This document shows, piece after piece, positions 35,164-47,025 of a DNA stretch of 64,000 bases. Position 1 is the stretch's first letter, and the number at the start of each line of letters is the position of its first letter. The stretch spans positions 19,691 to 83,690 of the forward strand of contig NZ_JAHZPU010000005.1 of assembly GCF_019929575.1 (NCBI RefSeq), given 5' to 3'. The stretch is from Streptococcus infantis. GTDB taxonomy: Bacteria > Bacillota > Bacilli > Lactobacillales > Streptococcaceae. A program made the translations under genes and the position numbers. Below the pieces are notes generated by a model that worked only from the letters and a program-made list of their open reading frames with translations, ran no database searches and was not told where the DNA came from.

Positions 35164-37956
35164 TTATTTGACTTCAAAGCCTTCTGCGACTGCGTCTGCA
35201 AAGTTTTCTTCTACGACACTTGCACAGTGGTCACAGATGACCGCCTGGTAGCTGCGTTCTGATGTTGTTGGATCGATACGACGGCAACGGTCACAAACTT
35301 CACCTGCAGCGCGTTCAACTGTGAAGGCTACATCTTCGAAGCTAACGGCAGATTCTGGTGCTGGTCCTTCAGCGATGGTCAAGTCTGACACGATCAAAAG
35401 TTGAGCCACATTGCTGTTTACTGCTTCAAGCAGAGTTTTCACCACTTCGTTTGGATAAACCGTCAAGTGAGCTTCAAGGGATTTACCAATTACTTTGGCA
35501 TTACGAGCTTCTTCCAAGGCTTTTTGAGCTTGACCACGGAAGTCCATGAAGGCTGCCCATGCATCCAAGATTTCTTCTTGGTTAGCAAATGTTTGAGCTT
35601 CTGGCAATTCTGACAATTGAACAAAGTCTTCGGCTTCAAACTCAAGATATGACCAGATTTCTTCCGCAGTGTGAGGAAGGATTGGTGTCAAGAGTTTGGT
35701 GATTTTTACAAGGATATCGTAGAAGACAGTTTGCATTTGACGGCGTTCAAGTGATTTTGTACCTTCGATGTAGACAACATCTTTGGCAAAATCAAGGTAG
35801 AATGCTGACAAGTCAACATTGATAAAGTTAACAAGTGCTTTATAGATTGTCAAGAATTCAAAGTCAGCATAAGCATCACGAATGGTCTTAACGAGTTGGT
35901 TAAAGCGAATAGTCATGTACTTGTCAACTGAACGTAATTCTTCGTAAGCCACTGCATCCTCAGCTGGGTTAAAGTCAGATGTGTTAGCAATCAAGAAACG
36001 AAGGGTATTACGGATCTTACGGTAAGTCTCAGAGACTTGGCTCAAGATATCCATAGAGATACGCACGTCGTTGCTTGAGTCAACACTGGTTACCCAGAGA
36101 CGCAAGATTTCCGCACCGAATTGTTTTTCAACATCACTTGGAGCAATGGTATTTCCAAGTGATTTAGACATCTTCTCACCTTTACCATCTAATGTGAAAC
36201 CTTGAGACAAGATTTGCTTGTAAGGTGCTACGCCATGATTAGCAACAGATGTGATAAGTGATGAGTTAAACCAACCACGGTATTGGTCAGAACCTTCAAG
36301 GTAAAGGTCAGCTGGATAAGTCAGATTTGGACGATTCACCAAAACACCATTCCATGATGAACCTGAGTCAAACCAAACGTCCATGATGTCTGTTTCTTTC
36401 TTAAACTCACCATTTGGTGAACCTGGATGGGTAAATCCTTCTGGCAAGAGGTCTTTGGCATCACGTTCCCACCAGATAATTGAACCATGTTCTTCAAAGA
36501 GTTGAGCTACATGCTCGATGGTTTCAGCTGTCATGATTGGTGTTCCATCTTCTGCATAGAAGATTGGAAGTGGCACACCCCAAGCACGTTGACGAGAGAT
36601 AACCCAGTCACCACGGTCACGAATCATATTGTAAAGACGGACTTTACCCCATTCTGTATGGAATTTCACTTTATCAATAGCATCCAGGATTTCTTGACGG
36701 AATTTTGAAACAGAGGCAAACCACTGTGGCACTGCACGCCAGATGATTGGTTTCTTAGTACGCCAGTCAAATGGGTAGGAGTGAGAGATTTCTTCTTGAG
36801 CAAGAAGAAGGTTTCCAAGTTTTTCAATAACCGTTGGCACAACCTTGTCGTAGAATTGACCTTCGAACTCTGCACCAGCATTGGCCATCATGATCCCGCG
36901 TTCGTTAACAGTCACTGCGACTTCAAGACCATTAGCAATACCGACATTGTAGTCATCCTCACCAAAACCAGGGGCTGTATGGACAATACCTGTACCAGAG
37001 TCTGTTGTAACGTGGTCACCAAGGATAACGAGTTCATCTACTGCTGTATCCCATGGGTGCTCTGTCACAATTTGGTTCAATTCTGAACCACGGTAAGTAG
37101 CCAAAACTTGAACATCCGACCAACCGAATTTCTCAGACAAACTGTTCAACAATTCTGCAGCAACAACAAACTTACGAGCTTCACCAGCAGGTTGAACTAA
37201 AACGTAATCAATATCTGCTCCAACAGTCAAACCACGAGAAGCTGTGATGGTAAATGGTGTAGTTGTCCAGACAACGATGTAAGTATCTGTATCTAGGATA
37301 CCTTTGCCATCTTTTACCTTATTAGCATAGTAAAGGGAAGTTGAAACCAAGTCATGGTATTCAATCTCAGCTTCGGCAAGGGCAGACTCAGATGACCATG
37401 ACCAGTAAACTGGCTTGGCACCACGGTAGATATAACCCTTATTAGCCATCTCACCAAAGACACGGATTTGGGCTGCTTCATAGTCTGGAGTTAAAGTCAC
37501 ATATAAATTTTCCCAGTCACCTGACATCCCCAAGCGCTTGAAATCATCACGTTGTTTATAAACTTGAGAAAGAGCGTACTCACGGCAAAGTTTTAAGTAC
37601 TCAACCAAGTCCATTTCTTTGCGCTTAACACCTTGCTTTGCCAAAACTTGCTCGATTGGCAGACCATGAGTATCCCAACCTGGGATATAAGGTGCGTTAA
37701 AACCTGACATAGACTTAGAACGAATGATAATATCTTTTGAGATATGATTCATGGCATGTCCAACGTGGATATTTCCGTTTGCGTATGGAGGGCCATCATG
37801 CAAGACAAAATGCGGTTTCCCCTCATTTAGTTCTTGACGACGTTGGTACAATTTTGCTTCTTCCCATTCTTTTTGCCAGACTGGTTCTTTGGTTGGAAGG
37901 CCTGCACGCATTGGGAAGTCAGTTTTCCCTAGATTTAAAGTTTCTTTGAGTTTCAT
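35164..37956 (-). CDS. ileS: Isoleucyl-tRNA synthetase (930 aa)
   Basis: A class I synthetase that charges tRNA-Ile. It has the HIGH-type motif [12 protein letters not shown] (about 60), the editing domain with TTTPFTI and [16 protein letters not shown] (about 235-345), and KMSKSLGN (about 590). A C-terminal zinc finger with CDRC and CDHC pairs (about 888-910) marks the bacterial, mupirocin-sensitive type. AAGGAG precedes ATG 37956. Expression is controlled by the T-box leader upstream. The length is usual. Confidence 0.98.
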   Translation of the reverse strand: MKLKETLNLGKTDFPMRAGLPTKEPVWQKEWEEAKLYQRRQELNEGKPHFVLHDGPPYANGNIHVGHAMNHISKDIIIRSKSMSGFNAPYIPGWDTHGLPIEQVLAKQGVKRKEMDLVEYLKLCREYALSQVYKQRDDFKRLGMSGDWENLYVTLTPDYEAAQIRVFGEMANKGYIYRGAKPVYWSWSSESALAEAEIEYHDLVSTSLYYANKVKDGKGILDTDTYIVVWTTTPFTITASRGLTVGADIDYVLVQPAGEARKFVVAAELLNSLSEKFGWSDVQVLATYRGSELNQIVTEHPWDTAVDELVILGDHVTTDSGTGIVHTAPGFGEDDYNVGIANGLEVAVTVNERGIMMANAGAEFEGQFYDKVVPTVIEKLGNLLLAQEEISHSYPFDWRTKKPIIWRAVPQWFASVSKFRQEILDAIDKVKFHTEWGKVRLYNMIRDRGDWVISRQRAWGVPLPIFYAEDGTPIMTAETIEHVAQLFEEHGSIIWWERDAKDLLPEGFTHPGSPNGEFKKETDIMDVWFDSGSSWNGVLVNRPNLTYPADLYLEGSDQYRGWFNSSLITSVANHGVAPYKQILSQGFTLDGKGEKMSKSLGNTIAPSDVEKQFGAEILRLWVTSVDSSNDVRISMDILSQVSETYRKIRNTLRFLIANTSDFNPAEDAVAYEELRSVDKYMTIRFNQLVKTIRDAYADFEFLTIYKALVNFINVDLSAFYLDFAKDVVYIEGTKSLERRQMQTVFYDILVKITKLLTPILPHTAEEIWSYLEFEAEDFVQLSELPEAQTFANQEEILDAWAAFMDFRGQAQKALEEARNAKVIGKSLEAHLTVYPNEVVKTLLEAVNSNVAQLLIVSDLTIAEGPAPESAVSFEDVAFTVERAAGEVCDRCRRIDPTTSERSYQAVICDHCASVVEENFADAVAEGFEVK

Positions 37957-38204
37957 GATATCTCCTTTTTTATATAGACAAAATAAAAACCACGACTCGC
38001 TAAAAAGGACGAAAATCGTGGTACCACCTTTGTTCGGAAAAAGAACTAGTCTTTCTCCCTTTTTTCCCGTAACGTGGGGAACGTCAAATCCTACTAACTT
38101 CAGACTTGATAACTTGAGAGGATAATCTAATCAACAGGGATTGTAGGACTTCCACCATCGCCTACTCGCTGAAAATATGTTTAATTAGATCTTGTTCTCA
38201 GATT
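37957..38204 (-). ncRNA. T-box leader of ileS
   Basis: On the minus strand the leader ends with the T-box GGTGGTACCACG (38028-38017), whose TGGT can pair with the ACCA end of uncharged tRNA. It overlaps a terminator hairpin CCACGA/TCGTGG (38021-37990) followed by TTTTTATTTT. Upstream lie a GATGGTGGAAG segment and a candidate ATC specifier in AAGTTATCAAG. Uncharged tRNA-Ile should favour the antiterminator. Confidence 0.92.
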
Positions 38205-38210
38205 TTATTT

Positions 38211-38238
38211 CTTATAAAAGTTCAATAGATTCTGTCAA
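38211..38238 (-). promoter_or_regulatory. ileS promoter inside the 3' end of divIVA
   Basis: On the minus strand TTGACA (38238-38233), 16 bp, TATAAG (38216-38211). The -35 lies within the last codons of divIVA, and the -10 overlaps its stop. Transcription would start close to 38204, at the beginning of the T-box leader. Confidence 0.75.
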
Positions 38239-38997
38239 GGGTGTTGGTTGAGAATCTTGATTTGAAGAAACGACTCCTTCTACTACTGAGCTAGCAGTAT
38301 CCGGCGCTGTTTCTTTTTGTGATTCAGCCAATTCTCGATTAGCTGCTTCAATGCGGGCTTGGAGATCTGCTACTTCCTCTGGTGAAAACTGACGAGTCAT
38401 GTCAATTGGTTCTTCATCATGGTAGGCAGAAACATCTTCACCTAAAACTTCCCCGACAACTTCTTTAAATGCTTCGTCACTTGTTTGTAAGTAAGTAGCT
38501 GTAGGACGCAAAATTTCTTCCCAGTCAGATGAGTCTACAATAGCCAATTGACTTTCAATCGTAGATTTCAAACGTTGATGGAAGACACGACTCTTGTTCT
38601 TCAATTCTTCCGTCTCTACAGCAACCTTCTTAGCATTATCTGTAGCTTGACGCAAGATTTCATTAGCCTTATACTTAGCTTCGTCAAGTAGACGCTGCGC
38701 ATCTTGCTCAGCTTGTTTGATGATATTTTGAGAGCGTTCATTAGCAGATTGCTTGACGCGTTCAGCAGTATCTTGAGCAATCAATACAGATTGGCTCAAA
38801 GAATCTTTGATTTCATCAAAATATGATAAACGTTCTTCTAAGTTTTTTATATGTTGCTCTTTTTCATAATTACTACGAACTAGCATTTCATAATCACGAA
38901 CGACAATATCTAAAAACTCATCAACTTCTTCAGGGTCAAATCCTCTAAATTTGCTACTAAACTTTTTATCCTTGATTTCTAACGATGTAATTGCCAT
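38212..38997 (-). CDS. divIVA: Cell division protein DivIVA (261 aa)
   Basis: A curvature-sensing coiled-coil protein at poles and septum. The N-terminal lipid-binding domain (MAITSLEIKDKKFSSKFRGF, then DPEEVDEFLD) is followed by a long coiled coil (about 70-165) and a second helical region with an acidic, Gln-rich tail ending PLTESIELL. The start is ATG 38997, with GAGGAA upstream. It ends the ftsA-to-divIVA cluster and sits just after a gene for a mini-DivIVA protein that shares its N-terminal domain. Confidence 0.95.
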   Translation of the reverse strand: MAITSLEIKDKKFSSKFRGFDPEEVDEFLDIVVRDYEMLVRSNYEKEQHIKNLEERLSYFDEIKDSLSQSVLIAQDTAERVKQSANERSQNIIKQAEQDAQRLLDEAKYKANEILRQATDNAKKVAVETEELKNKSRVFHQRLKSTIESQLAIVDSSDWEEILRPTATYLQTSDEAFKEVVGEVLGEDVSAYHDEEPIDMTRQFSPEEVADLQARIEAANRELAESQKETAPDTASSVVEGVVSSNQDSQPTPLTESIELL

Positions 38998-39013
38998 AGT
39001 TTTCCTCACTTAC

Positions 39014-39268
39014 TTAATAAAAAATAGAATCATTCAATGGTTCTGGTTCTTCCTCGTTTGTCACTGTTCTCTTAGGAAAATCATCAGTAAAAGACGAAAG
39101 ACGTTCTTCTAATCTTTTAATAAAAACTTCAGTTTCATCCTTGTAACGGACTAATTCCTCATAGTCAAAATAAATCTTATCCAAAAATTCGTCAACTTCT
39201 TCCTTATTATAGCCTCTGAATTTAATGGAGAAAGCTTTATCAATAATTTCTTGTGGCGTAATCGACAT
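39014..39268 (-). CDS. Mini-DivIVA: DivIVA N-terminal-domain protein (84 aa)
   Basis: The 84-residue product matches the DivIVA N-terminal domain (MSITPQEIIDKAFSIKFRGY, then NKEEVDEFLDK; RLEERLSSF near residue 55) and stops where the long coiled coil would begin. Its end, EPEPLNDSIFY, recalls the PLTESIELL tail of the full-length protein next door. I use ATG 39268 as start; an in-frame GTG at 39280 is a possible alternative. It lies between ylmH and divIVA with 16 bp to the latter. This is most simply a tandem duplication that lost its middle. It might bind membrane or hetero-oligomerise with DivIVA (inference). Confidence 0.85.
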   Translation of the reverse strand: MSITPQEIIDKAFSIKFRGYNKEEVDEFLDKIYFDYEELVRYKDETEVFIKRLEERLSSFTDDFPKRTVTNEEEPEPLNDSIFY

Positions 39269-39276
39269 TTTTCTTC

Positions 39277-40062
39277 TCACTTACTTAGTAGTAATTGGAC
39301 TGTTATTTTTTTCTTATCTTTCTTTGTTTGACCATTTTCTTTGAGTAAGATAATCCGACCAAAGCGTCTAACACTTACTAAATCACCTAACTTAACTTGA
39401 TAGTCAGACTTTTCAACCAGATGGTAATTTACCTGAACGTATTTTCTTTCTAGTAAATCAGCCGTTTGGGAACGAGACAATTTCAAAACATTTGACAAGA
39501 AAGCATCCAAGCGCATACTCGGAACTAAAACTTCCTTTTCCTGATAGTCACTCTCGGCTTCTACTAATTCTTCAAAAGATATGACTTCTAGTTTGACAGG
39601 TAATCTGGCAATCTTTTGAATCCCATCTTGAAAGAGAGAAGTGAATTTTTGGTCCACAATGATTTGCGCTCTACTTTCCGTTACCAATATATCACCAAAG
39701 AGCTTGCGATCAATTCCCAGACGATTCAGAACAGTTCCTAAAATCTTGGAATGTGTCAATTGGTCAAACTTACTAGAATAAACAATCTCAAGTAATTCCA
39801 TTTCAAAATCTGTCAAAGTCGGTATGAAATAATCTGGTGCAAGAAGCATACGACTATACTCGCTAGGTACAAAATCATTGCTTGAAAAAACTTGAATCCC
39901 ATGATGATTTCCCAATGTCTTTAATATAAAGACCTGATGAGGATTGATAAAGGGAGTTAGGATGGGAGCATAGTGTTCTTCAACCTGCCTAATCCACTCC
40001 AAACCTTTATCAATGAAAGGAATATCCTCGACTGAGAAATGCTGGTAAATATCTTTGCTCAT
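39277..40062 (-). CDS. ylmH: YlmH, S4-domain RNA-binding protein (261 aa)
   Basis: The protein has an N-terminal globular region and a C-terminal S4 domain (MRLDAFLSNVLKLSRSQTADLLE then VQVNYHLVEKSDYQVKLGDLVSVRRFGR; about 182-240). In Firmicutes YlmH binds stalled 50S subunits and is placed in ribosome quality control, although its gene travels with division genes. ATG 40062 overlaps the ylmG stop (ATGA-type), so translation is coupled. The length is normal. Confidence 0.92.
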   Translation of the reverse strand: MSKDIYQHFSVEDIPFIDKGLEWIRQVEEHYAPILTPFINPHQVFILKTLGNHHGIQVFSSNDFVPSEYSRMLLAPDYFIPTLTDFEMELLEIVYSSKFDQLTHSKILGTVLNRLGIDRKLFGDILVTESRAQIIVDQKFTSLFQDGIQKIARLPVKLEVISFEELVEAESDYQEKEVLVPSMRLDAFLSNVLKLSRSQTADLLERKYVQVNYHLVEKSDYQVKLGDLVSVRRFGRIILLKENGQTKKDKKKITVQLLLSK

Positions 40063-40322
40063 GCTAACATATAAAGAAAACGAATCAGATAGTTTCCAAG
40101 CAAATGAACTAAAAGAACAGCCACCCAGACTGAAAAATCAAAACCACCAATACTGAGCGGCAGACGTCTCAAGGGTTGAAGAATCGGTTTGACTAAGCTA
40201 GTCAAGAAACGACCTAGTGCTGTCTCATAGGCATTGGGAAACCAAGATAAGAGAGCAAAAGCTACAAGTATCCAAGAATAGATAGTTGCAGCATTATGTA
40301 TAAAACGAATTAGAAAAATCAT
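40059..40322 (-). CDS. ylmG: YlmG/YggT family membrane protein (87 aa)
   Basis: A YGGT-family protein with two membrane helices (about 5-25 and 64-84) and the conserved loop LLSWFPNAYETALGRFLTSLVKPILQPLRR. Relatives affect nucleoid and division-site organisation, with no known enzymatic activity. It lies between sepF, overlapping by one base, and ylmH in the conserved ylm cluster. Confidence 0.92.
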   Translation of the reverse strand: MIFLIRFIHNAATIYSWILVAFALLSWFPNAYETALGRFLTSLVKPILQPLRRLPLSIGGFDFSVWVAVLLVHLLGNYLIRFLYMLA

Positions 40323-40873
40323 TACTTCACTCGATTTCTCTTCATATCAAAATCAAACTCTTCACCGTGAGAACCGTCAGGCAAGCGAATGTCTTCAATA
40401 TTAACCACAACTCCTACTGGTGTCAAAAGGTACATAGTATTAGCAACCTTTCTTAATTCACCAGCAAGCACATGGCGAGCACCATCTAAGTAATCTAGAC
40501 AACGACGCGCTTGTACTTCAGTCATATATTGGAAGTCAATTAGAATACTCTCGTTACCTGCCAACAAGTCAACAATATCTGTTGCATCTTCGTAGCGACG
40601 AGGATAGCGAACATCAATGGTTACCTTTTCCGTACTACGATGGCTTTGCATCGCTAATTCTTGCTGACGAGCATGAAGGCGGGTAATATTTTTTTCTTTA
40701 GCATTCACTTGTGAAGATTGTGGTGACTGTTGAGCTCTTGGAAGTTCTTCCTTTGGAGCCGAAACTGAAGTTAAGGTTTGTTCAGACTTTAATTCAGTAA
40801 CGTTTGGTGCCACCTCTTCTCCATCTTCAGTGAAATAATCTATAAACTTATCAAATTTATCTTTTAGTGACAT
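40322..40873 (-). CDS. sepF: Cell division protein SepF (183 aa)
   Basis: SepF tethers FtsZ to the membrane. An N-terminal amphipathic helix ([14 protein letters not shown]) is followed by a variable linker rich in Q and S, then the SepF core (about 90-175) with [25 protein letters not shown] ([20 protein letters not shown]) and [12 protein letters not shown]. The gene ends with KRNRVK and shares its stop region with the ylmG start. It lies 9 bp after ylmE in the ftsA-divIVA cluster. Confidence 0.95.
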   Translation of the reverse strand: MSLKDKFDKFIDYFTEDGEEVAPNVTELKSEQTLTSVSAPKEELPRAQQSPQSSQVNAKEKNITRLHARQQELAMQSHRSTEKVTIDVRYPRRYEDATDIVDLLAGNESILIDFQYMTEVQARRCLDYLDGARHVLAGELRKVANTMYLLTPVGVVVNIEDIRLPDGSHGEEFDFDMKRNRVK

Positions 40874-40882
40874 GGTTATTTC

Positions 40883-41559
40883 CTACTTAAAAAATGCTGT
40901 ACCGATTCGAACGAAAGTTGAACCACATTGAATCGCTTCTTTGAAGTCCCGACTCATACCCATACTTAGTTCGGTCATCGGCATATTAGGGAGATGTTTT
41001 TCTTGAATGTATTTTTGCAATTCTTGCGTTTCTTTAAATATCTCAAGTAACTCTTGACTTGTTGCTTCAAATGGAGCCATGGTCATCAATCCAACGTACT
41101 CAATCTGATCTAATTGTGAGAGTTCTGGCAAAAAAGCTAACAATTCTTCTTTCGAAAAACCATGCTTGCTCTCTTCCTGGGAGATATTTACTTGCAAAAA
41201 GCACTTAATTTTGTGGTCCGCTCGTTTTTGAATTTCCTGAGCTAGCTTTAGGGAATCTAAAGCGTGAAAATAATCCACATAAGAAATCACTTCCTTGACT
41301 TTACGTCTCTGTAAGGTTCCAATCAAATGCCAGGTAAGATTTTTATCACTCAGAGCATGATACTTGTCAAGAAATTTATCAACACGGTTCTCACCAATGT
41401 GCTGCACTCCTTGCGAAACCAAAACTGAGGCTGTTTCAACATCTACATATTTGGTCACCGCAATCACAGAAACCGAATCGTTTTCACGACCGGCTTCCTG
41501 AACTGCACTCGATATCTGTTGAAAAACAAGGTTCCTATTTTCTTTTAAATTCATCTTCA

Positions 41560-41560
<1 letters not shown>
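40883..41560 (-). CDS. ylmE: YlmE/YggS family PLP homeostasis protein (225 aa)
   Basis: A pyridoxal-phosphate-binding alanine-racemase-fold protein without known catalysis, thought to balance PLP and amino-acid pools. Motifs are VIAVTKYVDVETA with the PLP Lys (about 36), HLIGTLQRRKVKEV (about 83) and LSMGMSRDFKEAIQCGSTFVRIG at the C-terminus. The ATG at 41560 overlaps the ftsZ stop as TAATG; a second in-frame ATG lies at 41554. It is coupled to ftsZ. Confidence 0.93.
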
Positions 41561-42828
<1,268 letters not shown>

Positions 42829-42833
42829 CTATT

Positions 42834-44207
42834 TTATTCGTCAAACATACTTCCAATCAAGCTACGGAAACGATCCGTCAATTTACCCTTGCTCTTTTCT
42901 TCTGATTGAAGAGGAGCTACTGGTTCAACAGATTGAGTTGTTTCAGGCTCAGAAGGTGTCACTGTATTAAATACTGATCGTGGAGAAACAGGTGAAACTG
43001 GTTGAGCTGAATTTCTAAAATCAATCGGTTGATTGCGTAAACTTTGGTCGCCTCGAATTGCTCGTTGTGCCAAAACATTCACTTCAGTAAGGCTGCCAGC
43101 GAATTCTGACAAGCTGATGACATGAGCAAAAGCAGGGTTGCGAATACCAACTTGATTTGGCACGAATAACTTAACACGTACTCCAAATACTTCTTGGGCT
43201 AATTCAACAACACCTGGAAGAAGGGCATTTCCACCAATTAAGACAATACCCCCTGGCAAGTCTAGTAGGTGACGTCTTTCCAAGTCTTGCTTAATTTGCT
43301 CAAAAATGTGCTTAAGTCTTGCTGAAATAATCTCAGCCAAGTATTCCTCAGTCACTTCAACGGGTTCAACCTCACCGATCACTTCAACTTGGAAGGTTTC
43401 CTTGCTAGCTAGCGGTGGATAAGCTTCCCCGTAGTTCAGTTTTAGACCTTCTGCAATTTTCTTAGAAGTCCTAAGAACTTTAGAGATGTCTTTTGTGACA
43501 TAGTCGCCACCCTCTTGGTTGACATTTGTGTATTGAAGTTCTTGGTTGCGAACAGTGGCAACAGTCGTTTGGCCACCACCCATGTCAATAACAGTCGCAC
43601 CAAACTCGCGTTCACCTTCATTCAAGACAGAGTGAACTATTGCAAGAGGTGAGATAATCACGTTATCAATTTGAACTCCAACACGCTCAACAGTTTTACG
43701 AAGATTGTGGAGGATAGTACGTGGACCAGTATACAAGAGACCGCGCATTTCCAAACGCACGCCCATCATACCACGAGGATCACGAATTCCTTGGAATCCA
43801 TCTACGACAAATTCCTCTGGGATAAAGGTGATGACTTCACGGTCTGGAGTCATACTTTTAGTCAAGGCTGATTTAACTACGTTCTCAACGTCTTGATCCG
43901 TAATTTCCTTGGTGTCTGATGTCACTGGAATCATGCCTTGAGTTGGCTCAACTTGCAACAAATTAGCTGGCAAACTAACGTTTACAGACTTAATTGAAAT
44001 CCCTGCTTTTTCCTCTGCTTGAGAAATTGCAGACTTAATAGCAGTCGCTGCTGCTTCGATGTCAACGATAATCCCATCTTTGACACCTTTACTTTTGGCA
44101 TTGCTTACGCCAATTACATTTACTTCACCATTTACAAGCTCTGCAACCAACACTTTAATAGAGCTAGTTCCGATATCTAAGCCTGTAAAAAAACCATTCC
44201 TAGTCAT
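42834..44207 (-). CDS. ftsA: Cell division protein FtsA (457 aa)
   Basis: An actin-like ATPase that anchors FtsZ to the membrane. It has FTGLDIGTSSIKVLV (phosphate 1, about 8), the 1C domain, TVIDMGGGQTTVAT (about 205) and IVLIGGNALLPGV (about 335). A linker of Pro, Ser and Glu precedes the C-terminal amphipathic helix (DRFRSLIGSMFDE). GAGAGG lies upstream of ATG 44207. It is first in the ftsA-ftsZ-ylm cluster with its own promoter. Confidence 0.97.
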   Translation of the reverse strand: MTRNGFFTGLDIGTSSIKVLVAELVNGEVNVIGVSNAKSKGVKDGIIVDIEAAATAIKSAISQAEEKAGISIKSVNVSLPANLLQVEPTQGMIPVTSDTKEITDQDVENVVKSALTKSMTPDREVITFIPEEFVVDGFQGIRDPRGMMGVRLEMRGLLYTGPRTILHNLRKTVERVGVQIDNVIISPLAIVHSVLNEGEREFGATVIDMGGGQTTVATVRNQELQYTNVNQEGGDYVTKDISKVLRTSKKIAEGLKLNYGEAYPPLASKETFQVEVIGEVEPVEVTEEYLAEIISARLKHIFEQIKQDLERRHLLDLPGGIVLIGGNALLPGVVELAQEVFGVRVKLFVPNQVGIRNPAFAHVISLSEFAGSLTEVNVLAQRAIRGDQSLRNQPIDFRNSAQPVSPVSPRSVFNTVTPSEPETTQSVEPVAPLQSEEKSKGKLTDRFRSLIGSMFDE

Positions 44208-44286
44208 TACACTGCGTCCTCTCTATCTTCCAAGTTTCACACTTCTATTTTTAATAGCTACACCAAGGCATAACTACTCACAGAAT

Positions 44287-44295
44287 ATTATAACA
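44287..44295 (-). promoter_or_regulatory. Extended -10 promoter of ftsA
   Basis: On the minus strand TGTTATAAT ends at 44287, giving a leader of about 73 nt. A TTGAGC lies 19 bp further upstream, too far to be a good -35. Confidence 0.6.
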
Positions 44296-44388
44296 CAAAA
44301 AATACATTCGTGCTCAAATTTTCTAACATTTACACAAGCTTTTTCTTGAATTTTTATAATTCTACGATAATTTCATCAGTGAGTAAAT

Positions 44389-44422
44389 AAAAAAGAAAGA
44401 GAATCTATTTTCTCTCTCTTTT
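44389..44422 (-). terminator. Terminator at the end of the polysaccharide operon (after rmlD)
   Basis: On the minus strand AAAGAGAG and a CTCTTTC arm pair and are followed by TTTTTT. It separates the capsule operon from ftsA. Confidence 0.75.
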
Positions 44423-44448
44423 AGTAAACATTTTTGCTTTAAGTAAGC

Positions 44449-45303
44449 TTATTTTTTAACGTCTTGTTTATAAAATTCTTTCAAGGCATCTTGCCACGTC
44501 GGAATGACAAAGCCAGTATCTTTAGCTTTAGCAAGGCTCATTGTTGAGTTTAGCGGACGTTTAGCTTTTGCCGGAAATTGACTTGAATCTACTGGCTTAA
44601 CTTCGACATCTGTATCTTTCAAAATCTCAACTGCAAAATCATACCATGTTGTGTCGTCTGTCGCATCGTTTGACAAATGGTAATAACCAAAATCCTTGCG
44701 GTTTTCAGCTAGGTAAGTCATAAATTCAGCCAAGGTACGGGTCCAGGTTGGACGACCATGTTGATCATTTACAACCGTCAAGGTCTTATGTGTTTTCGCA
44801 AGATTTTGCATGGTAAACACGAAGTTTTTGCCGTAATTTCCAAAAACCCAAGCTGTACGGATAATATAGAAGTTTGAAACGTATTTCTCTACAAGCTCCT
44901 CTCCCATACGCTTAGTCCGACCATATTCTGTCTGTGGATCTGGGCGGTCATCAACTTCCCACTCTTGTCCAACTGGTTTCTTACCATCAAAGACATAGTC
45001 CGTAGAAATATAAACTAGGGTTGCACCATGCTTTTCAGATGCTTTTGCGACATTTTCTGTCCCCGTAACATTGATGGCAAAGTCCAATTCTTTCCCTTCA
45101 TCCTCTGCTGCATCAACAGCAGTGTAGGCTGCACAGTGGTAGACTAAAGTCGGTTTCACTTCTTCAAAAACTTTCTCAACCATCTCTGCATTGGTAATAT
45201 CCATCTCAGCCACATCAACAGCAACGTATTCTTCATTACGTTCATCCAATAAATAACGAAGTTCAGTTCCTAATTGACCATTTGCCCCTGTAATTAAAAT
45301 CAT
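44449..45303 (-). CDS. rmlD: dTDP-4-dehydrorhamnose reductase RmlD (284 aa)
   Basis: The last step of dTDP-L-rhamnose synthesis, reducing the 4-keto sugar with NAD(P)H. The Rossmann motif GANGQLG lies near residue 7, and an SDR Tyr-x-x-x-Lys (YGRTK) near residue 128. The start is ATG 45303 with AAAGGAAG upstream; the in-frame ATG at 45327 is less likely. It is the last gene of the operon, separated from rmlB by a hairpin terminator, so expression may be lower or depend on read-through. Confidence 0.96.
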   Translation of the reverse strand: MILITGANGQLGTELRYLLDERNEEYVAVDVAEMDITNAEMVEKVFEEVKPTLVYHCAAYTAVDAAEDEGKELDFAINVTGTENVAKASEKHGATLVYISTDYVFDGKKPVGQEWEVDDRPDPQTEYGRTKRMGEELVEKYVSNFYIIRTAWVFGNYGKNFVFTMQNLAKTHKTLTVVNDQHGRPTWTRTLAEFMTYLAENRKDFGYYHLSNDATDDTTWYDFAVEILKDTDVEVKPVDSSQFPAKAKRPLNSTMSLAKAKDTGFVIPTWQDALKEFYKQDVKK

Positions 45304-45346
45304 TTTTCTTCCTTTCAACTGATTCATAATTCTTCAGTATAGTAAT

Positions 45347-45369
45347 AAAAAGCAGAAAATTTCTGCTTT

Positions 45370-45371
<2 letters not shown>
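45347..45371 (-). terminator. Intra-operon terminator between rmlB and rmlD
   Basis: On the minus strand AAAAAGCAGAAA and TTTCTGCTTTTT form a perfect stem ending in a T-tract. It overlaps the rmlB stop codon by a few bases. No strong promoter is seen between it and rmlD. Confidence 0.75.
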
Positions 45372-46431
<1,060 letters not shown>

Positions 46432-47025
46432 TTACAAATCTTCTTTTTTCAAAGGTTTTACATCCTTAAGTAGTGGATGATTTTTATCTGCTTCTGAAAC
46501 CTCTGCTTCTGCAAGATTTTCCCATTCAATACCAAGGCTCGGATCAGCGTAGTTTACAAAAGCATATTTAGGTTTGAGTTCTAAAGTCCAGTAGTCATTA
46601 ACTAAATAACTATAAGAAACTGTATCTGATAATACTTGGAAGCCATTAGCAACTCCACGCGGAACAAAAATCCCTTTACTCGCATCAATTACTGTTTGAT
46701 AGGTATTTCCGAAAGTTTCACCCTCACGTAAATCAACCCAAGAACCTAAGACCTTTCCACCATCTGCTACCGAGATGTACTTGTCCCATGGTTCTGCGTG
46801 CAAACCGCGAAGGACATGCTTACGAGAAAAAGAGACGTTGTTTTGTAATTTTCCTTCTGAAAAAAAAGACTCTGGGAAACCTAGGGGCAACATCTTTTCC
46901 TTCTGGAAATTTTCTTTGAACCAGCCTCTATTATCCCCATGTACAGGAATATCAAATTCCAACATACCTGGAATAGCTTCAACCTTGCGTGCCGCAAGAG
47001 TCTTACCGAAAAAATTGTCTGTCAT
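46432..47025 (-). CDS. rmlC: dTDP-4-dehydrorhamnose 3,5-epimerase RmlC (197 aa)
   Basis: Third enzyme by order of reaction. A cupin fold with GDNRGWFKENFQ (about 30), SFSRKHVLRGLHAEPWDKYI (about 66, catalytic His) and FVPRGVANGFQVLSD (about 120). Its ATG at 47025 directly follows the TAG of rmlA. It belongs to the longer, type II-like RmlC seen in streptococci. Confidence 0.95.
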   Translation of the reverse strand: MTDNFFGKTLAARKVEAIPGMLEFDIPVHGDNRGWFKENFQKEKMLPLGFPESFFSEGKLQNNVSFSRKHVLRGLHAEPWDKYISVADGGKVLGSWVDLREGETFGNTYQTVIDASKGIFVPRGVANGFQVLSDTVSYSYLVNDYWTLELKPKYAFVNYADPSLGIEWENLAEAEVSEADKNHPLLKDVKPLKKEDL

